Shown here: positions 37,654-48,794 of the stretch, one piece after another | Numbering within the stretch: position 1 is the first letter of the stretch | Layout of the letters: each line of letters begins with the position of its first letter | Source: Nissolia schottii | Taxonomy: Eukaryota; Streptophyta; Magnoliopsida; Fabales; Fabaceae | Reading direction: 5' to 3' | DNA length: 64,000 bases | Assembly (NCBI GenBank): GCA_003254905.1 | Contig: QANU01109800.1 | Span: 1-64,000 of the forward strand | The notes under the pieces: generated by a model | What the model was told of the DNA's origin: nothing | Seen by the model: the letters and a program-made list of their open reading frames with translations, nothing else | Databases searched by the model: none | Program-made: the position numbers and the translations under genes

Positions 37654-39526
37654 GTCCTTTCACCAAAAATTGAGAGATTAATCTTCACATTATTTAAATG
37701 GAAACTATTTCGACAATGTTTTTTAACAAAATATCTAAAGGTGAAATATCTTTTATTATTATATCTAAACATATATTAATTTTATATTGAAACGTAACTT
37801 AGATTTTATCTTTTAAAATAAACTTTACAAAAAATATAGCATAAAAAATACATTTCAAGATATTCATTTGCCTAAAAGGCTTGTGTTCTATCATGTCCTT
37901 CTATAGTTAATTAGTTTTTTTTTTGCTCTTCCATGGTTAATATTAAAAAGTTTGTGATTTGTTAGTTCTATCACAAATAAGTCTATATCACAAATAAGTC
38001 TTTTTACTTTTCTAGAACTTGAGATTGGAGCTTGTGATCCGTCAACACATATTTAAAATAGGTCTCTTAACTAATAAGTCTATTCGCACTGCTAAAGCAT
38101 AAGACTTAAAAACTTATGATCCGTTAAATGAGTCTCTTCATTAATAAGTCTCTTCCCTATTCTAAAACTTGAGACGGGAAGGTTTACAATATATTTGATC
38201 AAGCTATACTATGTAATCCTCCTTACATGACCTAGGAAATCCAACCTTTCACCTAGGTTAGCACACGGGAGAAATATGAAAGCCCTCTTATTGAGTCCGT
38301 TATCTTATACTCCATCTTACCATCATTGCACAACATAATAGTATCCTCTTATATGCAATTGATATTAGTAGTAACAATTCTATATTACACCACTCTTACA
38401 AATAGTCTCTCACTCGCACCTTACAAAAAATATAATCATATATCACATATATCATATGTTAGACTTATCCTTATTTTCTACTTCTGATCTAGACAACAAT
38501 ACCAATCAAGCCCAATATTAAGGTCTATTATACATTAACCACTCTACTAACAATTAATCATTAGTGTTGTCGTGAGATTAATCGCCCCTGCTAATGCCAT
38601 GGTGAAAATAAGTTGCAACAACTAGTTCAAGCTTTAGTGCTAGGAAGCCCTACTTAATGCGCTTGCTGAGTTGCTACACGAAGACAATAAGGACATGATG
38701 CTGCTAAAAAGGAGTAGTATATAGAAAATAGTTGTTTTCAACACTTTCAGTTTTATAAAAAATTAGACTTTTTAAGTCAATTTTTTTAACAGTGAAAACA
38801 AACGAATCTTGAAAATGTGCTCTAACTGTTGATCAGGACGAACCTTAACATAAATTTAAGTCAATAAAAAATGTTGTCATATAAAATATAGATTTTCGAT
38901 TATGAATGTGACCTTTTGTGGACACATCGATGGTGGCTTCAAATTTATATTTTGTACATGACTGCAGCTGTGTCCGGCAAAAACAAAATATATACTTTTC
39001 ATTTTAATAAATTTTTAAATTTGTTTTTAAAGTGTCAACCTTGATTAATTTTATCCTTAAATTATATACATGGTCATATTAACTTTTAAATTTCTAAAAA
39101 TTAAAAATTTTAAAAAAAATTAAAAGTTAAATAAATTAATTTTTTAACATTAATTAAATTAATTTATTTCAGTGATTAACTTCAACAATTATTGGCAATC
39201 TCATAAATTAATAAAATTATTTTCATAATTTAAAGATAAAATTAAACAATATTAATAACTTCAAGAATAAATTTAAAGGTTTACTTGCATTATTTTTTTG
39301 TGACGGGCCAATAAAGAAACCGATGTTGCACTTTATATAAGCGGCGTGTCTTATATATTACGCTAAATTATTAATTAGTTAGGGTACCAGCCATCAAATG
39401 ATTGTATAATTAGTTAAAGGTGACTATTATCCATTCAAACATTTTTAAAAAATAAAATTTTAACCGATATTTACCGTAATTAAATCTTTATAAACAGATT
39501 ACTTATAACTAATTACCCACAAAAAT

Positions 39527-39735
39527 CTAATATGTTATTTGTACACTTAAAAAAATAGTCACTCAACAGAAACAAAAACAATAGAGAAACAAGCATTGTC
39601 AAACTCAAAAAATAAGTAATATTAAACACATGTATACATGAACACATATAAATATTCAGTGATAATGTTTATTTTTTTATTTCTCTATTGGATGATTATT
39701 TTTTAAGTGCACAAATAATATTTTTATAAGAATCA
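39527..39735. mobile_element. MITE-like inverted repeat
   Basis: The left arm includes GTTATTTGTACACTTAAAAA. The right arm includes TTTTTAAGTGCACAAATAAT, its inverse with few mismatches. CAATAGAGAAAC and TTTCTCTATTG also pair further in. About 210 bases, noncoding, with no clear target duplication. Confidence 0.7.
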
Positions 39736-40478
39736 AAATTAAATAACATTTACAAAACTTTTTTATACTATGAATACTTAGCAATTAATCTATTTCTTTT
39801 GCGTACTTGCACGATTTATTACTCATTGCTCTAATCGTGTCCAACCCAACGCCATACTTTCTAAAAACATTAGTTCTAATTGGAAGGAGATTTATTTTAT
39901 TAAAGCTAGAAAAAAAAAAAACCTCTTAGAATTCAATTAACTTTTTAATTGGAGATCTACAATGACTTGAGAATTCCAATCATAAGAAGGCTTATTTATG
40001 CAACAATTTTTCACATTAAAAGAGAGAATAACATGAAATCCCATAATCCGATATTTGTTTATTACGAAACAAAGGTAGATTTAGATACAAGAATTTTTCA
40101 TTTGCAGAGCTACGGACAAGTGAGTGTGCACCTCTAATGAAACGCACCTACCATCCAATAATTTTAGTCAACAGTAGTGTCCCCCAATTCTTTTTCTCCT
40201 TTTAATACCAAGCTCCCACCACAAAAGAAAATGCAGCTTTCTCCCTCGCGTTTCCATTAGCAGCAGCAGCTTTTGTTTGCTGCCTCTCATTTTACTCCAT
40301 CATCATTGTACTTCCCTTCCCACTACATTATTTCTCGAAATATCAGAAATTCTCACTGAGATCTAGGCCTTATCCCTTAAAATACACAATGCTGCAAAGT
40401 AGCAGCTTCTGAATGATCAACAAAGCATAGAGTTTACTTAAAAATAAGTCCAAATCACAACACACCAAAGGCTCCAAT

Positions 40479-41666
40479 ATGCAAAACATTATTTATCTTT
40501 GCCTAACAATCATTTTGCTTCACACACACGACTTCCATGTTCAAGCTCTTACTTCACCTTCAGACATTGCAGCCCTAAAGGCGTTCAAGGCTTCAATAAA
40601 GCCCACATCGATCACACCATGGTCATGCCTGGCATCATGGAACTTCACCACGGACCCATGCTCGCTCCCGCGACGCACCCACTTCACCTGCGGCCTCACC
40701 TGCACCCCTGAATCAACCCGCATCAACCAAATCACCCTCGACCCCGCCGGCTACACCGGAACGCTCACCCCACTCGTCTCCCAGCTCACCCAACTCGTCA
40801 CCCTCGACCTCGCCGACAACTCGTTCTTCGGTCCAATCCCTTCCAATTCCCTCTCTTCCCTCTCCAATCTCCAAACCCTAACCCTCCGATCCAACTCCTT
40901 CTCCGGCCCGATCCCGACTTCAATCGCCGCCCTCAAGTCGCTCGAATCGCTCGATTTTTCGTACAATTCACTCTCCGGTAATCTCCCGAATTCGATGAAT
41001 TCACTAATTAACCTCCGCAGGATCGATCTCAGCTTCAACAAGCTCACCGGCTCGATCCCGAAATTGCCGCCGAATTTGCTCGAATTAGCGATCAAGGCGA
41101 ATTCTCTCTCCGGCGGCCTCCAGAAACCGACGTTTGAGGGGCTGAACCAATTGGAAGTGGTGGAGCTCAGCGATAACATGCTTTCGGGGAAGATTGAATC
41201 GTGGTTTTTTCTTTTGCCGTCGCTTCAGCAGGTGGATTTGGAAAACAACAGCTTCACGGGGGTTGAGATCTCGAGGCCAGGTGGTGGCGGCGGAGGTAGC
41301 AGCCTCGTGGCGCTGAATCTTGGATTCAACAGAATCGAAGGCAACGCGCCCGCGAATCTCGGTGCGTACCCGGCGCTGTCGTTTCTGTCGTTTCGTCACA
41401 ACGCGCTCCGTGGCGCGATCCCGTTGGAGTACGGGAGGAGCAGGTCCATGAAGAGGCTGTTCCTGGACGGGAACTTCCTCGTCGGGAAGCCGCCGGCGGA
41501 GCTGGTGAGCGCCGGTGCTTCGGTTTCCGGGAGCCTGGGGGACAACTGCCTGCAGGGTTGCCCGGCATCGTCGCAGCTGTGCACGACCGCACAGAAACCC
41601 ACCTCTGTCTGCAAGCATGCCTACACACATAAAGACAAAGTGTCGGTTAAAAAAACAATAAAATAA
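40479..41666 (+). CDS. Secreted leucine-rich repeat protein
   Basis: A single exon encodes 395 residues. A signal peptide occupies about 1-24, followed by a plant LRR N-terminal cap (DIAALKAFKAS, LASWNF, DPCSLPRRTHFTCGLTC). About nine or ten extracytoplasmic LRRs of the type LxxLxLxxNxxxGxIP follow between residues 80 and 350, with a short Gly-rich insert (GGGGGGSS) near 268. A C-terminal Cys pair region ends the fold. There is no transmembrane helix, GPI signal or kinase, so it is a soluble cell-wall or apoplastic LRR protein. The length and lack of introns resemble Arabidopsis At4g03010/At1g03440-type LRR proteins. Its molecular partner is unknown. The coding region is much richer in G+C than its surroundings, and several antisense frames are open as a result. 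The start gives the signal peptide directly. Confidence 0.93.
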   Translation: MQNIIYLCLTIILLHTHDFHVQALTSPSDIAALKAFKASIKPTSITPWSCLASWNFTTDPCSLPRRTHFTCGLTCTPESTRINQITLDPAGYTGTLTPLVSQLTQLVTLDLADNSFFGPIPSNSLSSLSNLQTLTLRSNSFSGPIPTSIAALKSLESLDFSYNSLSGNLPNSMNSLINLRRIDLSFNKLTGSIPKLPPNLLELAIKANSLSGGLQKPTFEGLNQLEVVELSDNMLSGKIESWFFLLPSLQQVDLENNSFTGVEISRPGGGGGGSSLVALNLGFNRIEGNAPANLGAYPALSFLSFRHNALRGAIPLEYGRSRSMKRLFLDGNFLVGKPPAELVSAGASVSGSLGDNCLQGCPASSQLCTTAQKPTSVCKHAYTHKDKVSVKKTIK

Positions 41667-42237
41667 ATTATTATTTGTTATTTTTTTCCTATATTTTTTA
41701 AAAGGTTATTCTTAGAGCTGAGTTAATTAGGATACATCACCTGAATAATAATATAATAAATCTGTTTAAACTGTACTATTTGTAATGAACTAATGATGTT
41801 TATAGTTTCTTATGTTCATGATGTAATACTTTTTTATTTTTTATATGCATAAGCTTGGTTACAGCTGTGTCTCACACGGGCTGCTACTATTGTTTTGCTT
41901 ATTATTTTTTAGTAGGAGGAAATGTGTGCTTTTTAATTATACTTTTTTAGGGTTTGGAAAAGATCTTCCACAATTAGTGGTCAATATCTCTTTTCAAGTT
42001 GAACGAAGACTCCCACTTACTAGTTACCATGCCTCCCAAGTAGATATGGATGTATCTGCTTGTTATATAAAAAAAGCACAAATTGATTTCCTTCTTAATG
42101 GATCAACTTGCAATGCACGATGCAATCACCATTTACCTCTTTCTCATCTACGCACTACTTTTTTCCCATTTACATAATCGTTTAATTTACAATTTGTGAT
42201 TGAATTTTAAAACAACATTATTATTATTATTAGAAAA
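41667..42237. other. 3' flank of the LRR gene
   Basis: AT-rich, with no gene seen. The 110-codon frame at 41845-42177 resembles no family. Confidence 0.5.
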
Positions 42238-42693
42238 ATGCTTCATGTACACCCATAAACCATACATACGTATATACATCACTCTTTTGTATGTTTTTAT
42301 GCTCAATTAATGATAATTATACGTATAGCGTATAATTATACACAACGCGCGCGCCCTAATCCTGAACTCGTTCTCGTCATTGTTTTCACCCATCGTCTTC
42401 AACCTCTCATCGTCATCATCGTCGTCGTCATCATCGGCATCCTCTGTCATTCTCTCATCCTCTCATCCTCCTATTATCTTGATTATCATTATCATCATCC
42501 TTTTTTTGATTATCATCTCATCATCGTCATTCAATTTTCTATTATGTTTATCATCATCATCATCATCATTTTCATGATTTTTTTCTTTGATTTTCATGGA
42601 GAGTTTTGTTCTTTGATAAAATTCTAATGTACTAAAGCTTTATACTTTTTAATGCTCATTCGTTACTAACATACATATGACAGAAAATTGAAT

Positions 42694-43297
42694 GTTGCAA
42701 ACTTTAAATGGGCATATGTGCAAACATTAAATGGGCATATGTGCAAACATTATCCACAGGTCATAGATTTTGTCTTTGTTGAGGAACAGGATGTGCATTT
42801 TAGTACATTTTCAACCTTTTAACAATTAATGCATAAATATTATAAATATTTTAACACAATTTTTTACATATTGCCATAATAAACATTTGATGATGTGATA
42901 TAAGCATTATGTGTTTGTCACAAATACATAAAAATGCAGAATTTAATCTATTGTAGAATTGTGCAAACTTTAAATGGGCATATGTGCAAATATTAAATGG
43001 GTGTATGTGCAAACATTATCCACAGGTCACATGTTTTGTCTTTATTGAAGAACAGGATGTGCATTTTGGCACATTTTCAACCTTACAACAATTAATGCAT
43101 AAATATTATAAATATTTTGACACAATTTTTTACATATTGTCATAATAAACATTAGATGGTGTGATATAAGCATTATGTGTTGTCAGAAGTGCATAAAAAT
43201 GCAAAATTTGATGTATTATAGAATTGTGCAAACTTTAAATGGGCATATGTGCAAATATTAAATGGGCGTATGTGCAAACATTATCCACAGGTCACAA
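42694..43297 (+). repeat. 266-bp tandem repeat, about 2.3 units
   Basis: Units start at 42694, 42961 and 43226, each with GCAAACTTTAAATGGGCATA. Within each unit an 18-21-bp sub-repeat (ATGTGCAAACATTAAATGGGC) recurs, followed by ATTATCCACAGGTCA. The third unit is cut short after CCACAGGTCACA. Unit-to-unit identity is high by eye. Confidence 0.88.
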
Positions 43298-43460
43298 CAT
43301 AAGTCATGTATATCTTGTTCTTTTCCTTCCTCCTGTCAATTATACTTTGGTTTTTTTTTTAACTTCTTTATTTTTTAGTTAAAAGATCATAACAAGCAGC
43401 AACATGTTCAATCACTCATCTCTCTAACAAATCCTAGCTCTTGCGCATGAGATCGCAAAG

Positions 43461-43568
43461 AACGACGAGGTCGAAGAGAACGACGAGGTCGAAGAGAACG
43501 ATGAGGTTGAAGAGAACGATGAGGTCGAAGAGAACGACGAGGTCGAAGAGAACAAAGAGGGTGAAGAA
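43461..43568 (+). repeat. 18-bp minisatellite, potential (NDEVEE)n
   Basis: Five near-identical units of AACGACGAGGTCGAAGAG and a sixth diverged one. Read on the plus strand they give NDEVEE repeats ending KEGEENGEQ and a stop. Substitutions between units are mostly synonymous (GAC/GAT, GTC/GTT). There is no in-frame ATG upstream before a stop, so it is not a complete gene. It may be a captured piece of an acidic protein exon. Confidence 0.85.
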
Positions 43569-43747
43569 AATGGAGAGCAATGAACAGTGAAAATTTTCGA
43601 GAAAGAGAATGAAGATAAGGAATGTGGGTTCACACGCGTGTTGGTGAGAGTGGGCGAAAGAGTGGATGAAACGGTTATTTTAAGGGGTCAGTGTATTCTA
43701 ATACTGGTGTATGTATGGTGTATGAAATATGGGTGTACATGTAGCAT

Positions 43748-44807
43748 AACTGTGATTATTATTGTTGTTGTTGTGCGCTATATTCTAGAGTCTTATAAGA
43801 ATAGTATTATCTTTTTTCTTACTTTGTTCCCAAAAATTATCAAATGTCTTCATGAAATTGTTAGAAGGATAATTAGACTGAATGATTTAGAGATTCTAGT
43901 ATTGCTCAAAATATTTGGTTGTTTTAATATTTTAAATTAAGCCAACAAGAGTAACATAATTTGTTAGAGGAGTTTAAGGTCTTATCTTAAAAGATGGAAT
44001 ACTATTGCCTACCTCCACCTAAACTTTACCTAATCAATTAGTATTTTAAATTACTTAAATATATGAATATAGTTGATATTTATTATTTGATATTTTTTTA
44101 ATGATGAGTACTAAACGAAATTATTTTAAAATTTAATTAGAATATATACGAATGGATTTAAAGAAATTGCATATATCCACTCATTTTCATCCATAGGAAT
44201 CACTATCACCTAATCTTTTATCAAAGTTAACAACTGTGTTGATTTTGATCACAAATTGAGAGTCAAATTTGGCGGGATATTCACATTCCTCTTCAGCAAA
44301 CAAACAGCCTTGTATCTCTCTTATAGAGTAAAACTTTTAATCTAATTCTTTTGACATATTTTTGAAACAAAATAATAATAAATTTTCTTTCACCTCGTCA
44401 ACATCATAACCTCAATTAGTTGAGGATAGTTTTTATATGTTATAACCTGATATAAGCAAGAAATATAATTGAATATTATAAATCTATATGTAATTAAAAA
44501 AAGTGTTAGTCTGTAATATATTATGAAGTAGAGAATCAAATTACAAATTGAGTTCATTGTATCAAAACTCACTGGAACAAACATTTGTAACCTCTCAGCA
44601 AACAAGAGCTAACTAATTTGAGTGAGTAACAACAAAGGATAATTACTACATATGAAATACTTAACTAATTAGGGTTGGTGCGTAATAACAAGAGAGTTGT
44701 ATTTTATCCGTTTACAAAGGCCAATATTTTAGGACTTTCAACCACTTCCTTTGTTTCAATTTGTGAATACCATTTGATTAGTTGGCATCGATAGTCTTTA
44801 ACTAAGA
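43748..44807. other. Intergenic, no gene seen
   Basis: AT-rich spacer between two mobile elements. No coding exon, RNA gene or defined repeat found. Confidence 0.5.
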
Positions 44808-45264
44808 CTAGGTTTGATAAAACTTTGACTTTTTAAAAGAGTTGAAGTCTTTAAATTCTTGAAAAATTACAATTAAAAAGTCACAGCGATATTATTTGGT
44901 AAAATATGATAAAAGTAATTTTTGATAAGCAAAAATTATAAAATAGTGTTTGATAAATACATTATAAATTTGCTCCTAAAATATAAAATTACTAGAATAT
45001 AAATGAATAATAAAAGTATTGATCAGAGAGAATCAAGATTTTGATGAATAAAGTTCTATTTTTATTTAAATTTAATATTTTTTTATATTTTAGATAACAC
45101 GACTCAACTCTGAAAAGCTACTTTTGAGAGCTTATAACAACACCCCAACTCTTATAAGCTAGTAGCAAAAGTTCTACAACTTTTATGTTTACTAAATACA
45201 AATAAATGACTTATGTTTTTTTGAGAGGATTAGCATCATCTCAAAAAACTTTACCAAACATAGT
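44808..45264. mobile_element. MITE with ACTAGGTTTGATAAA ends
   Basis: The left end ACTAGGTTTGATAAAACTTT is inverted at the right end as AAACTTTACCAAACATAGT. The interior is AT-rich with words such as AAGCTACTTTTGAGAG. About 457 bases, noncoding. No clear target duplication. Confidence 0.65.
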
Positions 45265-45911
45265 ATCGTCTCGCCACCGCCGACGATTTGCCATGGCGGT
45301 GGTAGTTCCTTGAGGCCGAGACGGAAGGAAACCAAAGAGCGGCGAGTGAGAGCTTGAAGGCGAGGGAGCCGTGAGAGAGGGTTGAACCTAAAAGGAAGGG
45401 GGAAGAGGCGTAGCCACCGCCGGCGACCTGCCATGGCGGCGTCACTGGTTGAGAGTGATATCGTGAGAGAGAGATAAGATCAGAAAGAGAGAAGAGAGAG
45501 CAAAAGAAAAAGAAAGAAAATAGAGAAGAGAGCAGAAATGGAGTTTGCCACTTTTTTTTTTCTTCTTTTAAACTGAGTCTGGTCGGGTTAGTGATTAGGT
45601 TGGGTATTTGGGTAAATGGGTATTAGAATTGGAGTTTACTACGTGACAAAATTAACAGTTACGTTAGCGAGAATCGTCTCCAATTAACGGTAGGAACTAA
45701 AAACAAACAAAAAAAATGTTTTAGGGACTAAATCCGAACGAAAAAATTTATAGGAACCAAACACAAACTTTTCGATTTTACAGGAAATAAAAACGTATTT
45801 AAGCAAAAAAAAAATAATAAATTAAAATGAATTGTTATGCACCAGTACCATACAAAAGTTCCAATTATGAGTAGTTGCATTAAGACTTCTAGGATAATAA
45901 ATGTAAGAGTC
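45265..45911. other. GC-rich patch and repeat-like tail
   Basis: At 45265-45480 base composition shifts sharply to GC. Two direct repeats (45273-45303 and 45413-45440), each GCCACCGCCG then GCCATGGCGG, lie about 140 bases apart. On the minus strand an 80-codon frame starts with MAGRRRW at the second repeat. I recognise no family. The following 45560-45810 contains phrases like TTTTAGGGACTAAAT and AGGAACCAAACAC, which recur in plant repeats. This may be a captured gene fragment inside a larger DNA transposon whose ends I cannot place. Confidence 0.4.
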
Positions 45912-46128
45912 CTGCTACACATACACCAAAAAATATACATCATACATACACCCTATATTTATATATATAAAGTTTGTGTTTTAATGCCTGTAATGTTTGT
46001 GCACTTAATTAAGTATAATTGAGAATATCATCTATAAGTTTGTAATGTTTGTGCACTCATGAGAATAAAGTTTGTGCATTATTAATGGTGTATGTATGGG
46101 TGTATAAAATTTGGTGTGCATGTAGCAT
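45912..46128 (+). mobile_element. Inverted-repeat element family, 217-bp copy
   Basis: Begins CTGCTACACATACACC and ends GGTGTGCATGTAGCAT. The interior GAATAAAGTTTGTGCATTAT and GTAATGTTTGTGCACT match the 36.8-kb copy inverted. Noncoding MITE of the same family as the 1.5-kb element at 42238. Confidence 0.75.
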
Positions 46129-46695
46129 TTTTGTAAATAAATGTAATACTAAATTACTATCAATACATAATTGAACGATGGAACGATAGCGTAAATTGAA
46201 TGATAGCCTAAAGTATTTTTAACAGTACATAACAATAAACTAAAAAATAATAACTATTTTTATATTTTGGGTTGAAAATAATATAAATAACTTCGCTGGG
46301 CCCAAAAAAAGCTCGGGTCCATTCAATCACCAAATATAGCCCAAAAGCAAAAACCAAGATCTAAAACACAGATTGAGCGTCGACAAAAACCAAAAAAAGA
46401 AAAAAAAAACAAAAAAACAAAAAAACAAAAGAAAGGCAGAGAGAGTTTGAGGCGTGAACACTGCTGCACAGGTAGATAGATAGAACCCTTGCCTCAGCGC
46501 ACAAACATTCTCGAATTCTTCAAAGCGTTATCAGGGTAACTACTCATTTTAGTCTTCAAAATCACTTAATTGTTCGGCACTTATATTGAGACTAACCCCC
46601 TAAACGAAACGCCGTCGTCTGTTAGGCACAACCTTCTATCAGAGGATCCGGAATACAGTTTGGTTCTCTTCAAACCCTAAATTCGTTCTGCAGCA
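46129..46695. promoter_or_regulatory. Promoter and leader region of the SLX9-like gene
   Basis: Contains A-rich runs (46390-46435) and, from about 46440, a less AT-rich stretch that is likely the 5' UTR of the gene starting at 46696. No distinct TATA box can be chosen. Confidence 0.35.
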
Positions 46696-48532
46696 ATGGG
46701 CAAGACGAGCACAAAGTTAGCTTCTCCCCTCTCCTTCTTTCCAGTTCCGAAACGTTAAATTTTTCTTTATGATTTTGAGCTGCGAGTTTCCAATTCTTTC
46801 TTTCTTTCTTTCTTTCTTTCTTTTTTTCTCCTCGTGATTGCAGTTCTGAATCAAAGTCCAATCGCAAGTTGGATAAAAAGCTCCAATTTTATACCAGTAA
46901 GTTTGTGATCAAACTCTTGTTGCCTTGGAACCCTTCATTGTTTCTTCTTCTTATTATTGTTATTATTTTTTGTAAATGATTGCATTTACTATTTTTAACA
47001 GAAAAAAGCTGAATTCATTCAGAAAAATAAATAAAATTATGTTGCTAAGGTGCTAGTTTTGTGTTATGATTTATATCTGTTTTATTTAAGTGCATTTGAA
47101 ATTTTTTACTTTAGTTGGTGGCTTGGTTCATGGGACAGTTCAAACCTGTCCATATTTTTAATTCCTTCCAATCCTTGATGTTACTGCAGAGGTGAAAGAT
47201 GCTGTCACTTCCTTGAATGCCCAAAAGTCTATTACGAAGGTAACAATCTTAATTCAGACGATATTTGGTTCCTTTGGATTGGTTTATAATAAAAGTGTTT
47301 CTTTTAATAGAGTTTTTTTTAGTAGGGCATTTTTTTTTAATAAAACAAATAAAAATGTACTTTAAGTTGTATCCAAGCACTCTTAAAATTATAAAAGTGC
47401 TTTTTTTATTATAAAAAAGTACTTTATTTTTTAAAAAAAGCCAATCCAAACAAATCCATTGTTCTTCAAGATAGATTATTGAACTATGGTAAATTTATGG
47501 TAGGTTAATTGTATTATGCTGTGTATAACAAATCATAGGCTGGCTATTAGTTTGTTGTACTGTTATCCTGTTCATAGACTCTTTGAAGGTTTCTCAGGTA
47601 CTTTGTTTGTTGACAACTTCAAATGGGGAGATGGAATTCGGTCATTGAATTTTACATGCCTTCTCTAATAGTCATGGTGATCATGTAATTTTGTTGCTTA
47701 CAGAAATATTCGTGGGAGAGTTTTTATTTTTCATTTTGAAAAGCATCTGCAAGTCTATGACTAGTGAGTAAATGGTTGATGCATTCACATAAGAAAACTT
47801 GGGTGACATTTGCGGAATTGATACTAACTGGAATTTCAAGATAGCATTAATTTTTTACTCCCTCTTTCAACGAAAACACTGTCTGCTATGTTCCTGAAGC
47901 ATTACTTTTATGCATTTGCAAGTTGTCTTGAATATTTTAAGACAAATCCTTATAAAGGATGTTGCACTATCGTACTGACATAATCAAGATCTTTTAGATA
48001 AATATGCCAGTGGCACATTACTAGTCTAATTTCATTAGTAGAGCATGATCTTTCTTGGTTTTCTAAAGATGTTGTTTTCTTTCTTCAGAAGAAGAGTAAA
48101 CAACAAAGGCGGCAGAAAAAATTGAAGGCATATGACCTCTCTTCTCTCACAGACCTCCTTCCTGATCCTGAGCTGAAGGCACAACGGAAACCAGGTCCTG
48201 AGGACTTCAAAGTTAATTGTAAATCTCGGCAGAAGTTACTGTGAGTGCTTCTCATCATAATTTAGTGTTACATGGCGAGCTTTACTTTTGATATGTAAAA
48301 TTGTATTTGTAACATTCTGTCCTTGTTCATCAGATTGAAGGAAGCACAGCAATTTTCAGCGGTTCTTAACAATCCTCTCTTCCAGTCAGATCCCATGTCT
48401 GCCATTCATCAACACTTACAGAACACACTACCAGTTGTAGAGGAACAACCCAAGAAAAGAGTGAACAAAAATGGATCGAAGAAGAAGAAGAAATCTAAGG
48501 CTTCAACTGGACTACAGTCAATGGATATGTAA
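46696..48532 (+). CDS. SLX9-like ribosome biogenesis protein
   Basis: Five exons (46696-46715, 46844-46896, 47190-47239, 48089-48240, 48334-48532) encode 157 residues. The yeast and animal family (Slx9/FAM207A) takes part in nucleolar processing and export of pre-40S ribosomal particles. The diagnostic core is visible: KKLKAYDLSSLTDLLPD at residues 51-67, CKSRQKLLLKEAQQFSAVL at 85-103 and NNPLFQSDPMSAIHQHLQ at 104-121. The ends are strongly basic (KKKSKQQRRQKK at 41-52 and KKKKKSK near 142), as expected for a nucleolar RNA-associated protein. The first exon is only 20 nt of coding sequence (MGKTST) before its donor. All joins keep the frame. A (TTTC)n tract precedes exon 2, and a MITE occupies part of intron 3. 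Confidence is good for the family and inferred for the function. Confidence 0.87.
47272..47451. mobile_element. MITE in intron 3 of the SLX9-like gene
   Basis: Begins TTTGGATTGGTTTATAATA and ends AAGCCAATCCAAA, which are inverted. Inside, AAAAGTGTTTCTTTTAATAG and TTATAAAAAAGTACTTTAT also pair. About 180 bases and noncoding. Confidence 0.7.
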
Positions 48533-48794
48533 TGGTTCTTTGTGCTGCTATAATGATCTGGCTTTTTTCAAGGTCTTTCTTTAATTCCTATTTCTTCTAG
48601 AAAACATTAGAATACTCAAAATGTGAATGAAAAGATTTTGAATTTCTTAAGCATTGTCAATAGTGATGTCTATGGTATGATCATTGATTGTGGTATCTGC
48701 ATCCATTGGATCAGCGTAACTTACTACTCGACTTGCTGCTGTGCATAGGAAGTCAATATCTGACATGAAACGACCCACATGTATAATCAGCTTT

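Larger units (their letters stand above)
36598..40478. other. Intergenic between cyclase copy 2 and the LRR gene
   Basis: About 3.9 kb holding both genes' promoters (they are divergent) and no coding exon. It contains the inverted-repeat element at 36839, a TA microsatellite at 37613, related segments near 37975-38160 (TTGTGATCCGT and AATAAGTCT words recur) and the MITE at 39527. The stretch 40141-40478 is the likely LRR promoter and leader. Confidence 0.5.
42238..43747. mobile_element. 1.5-kb inverted-repeat element, long member of the MITE family
   Basis: Left end ATGCTTCATGTACACCCATA and right end TATGGGTGTACATGTAGCAT are almost perfectly inverted. The repeat continues as CCATACATACG on the left and GTATGTATGGTG on the right. 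The same termini bound the short elements at 36839 and 45912. Inside are a TCATC-rich low-complexity zone (42380-42590), a 266-bp tandem array (42694-43297) and an 18-bp acidic-coding minisatellite (43461-43568). There is no transposase, so it is non-autonomous. I could not define a target duplication. Confidence 0.7.

Noticed and set aside
40751-41630. Several long open frames antisense to the LRR gene
   Set aside because: Explained by the high GC and codon pattern of the sense LRR gene. No family match.
42310-42627. 105-codon frame rich in Ile and His
   Set aside because: Arises from TCATC-type low-complexity DNA inside the inverted-repeat element.
45192-45434. 80-codon Arg-rich minus-strand frame as a real gene
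   Set aside because: No homology, runs into repeat sequence, and contains the duplicated block. Kept only as a possible captured fragment.
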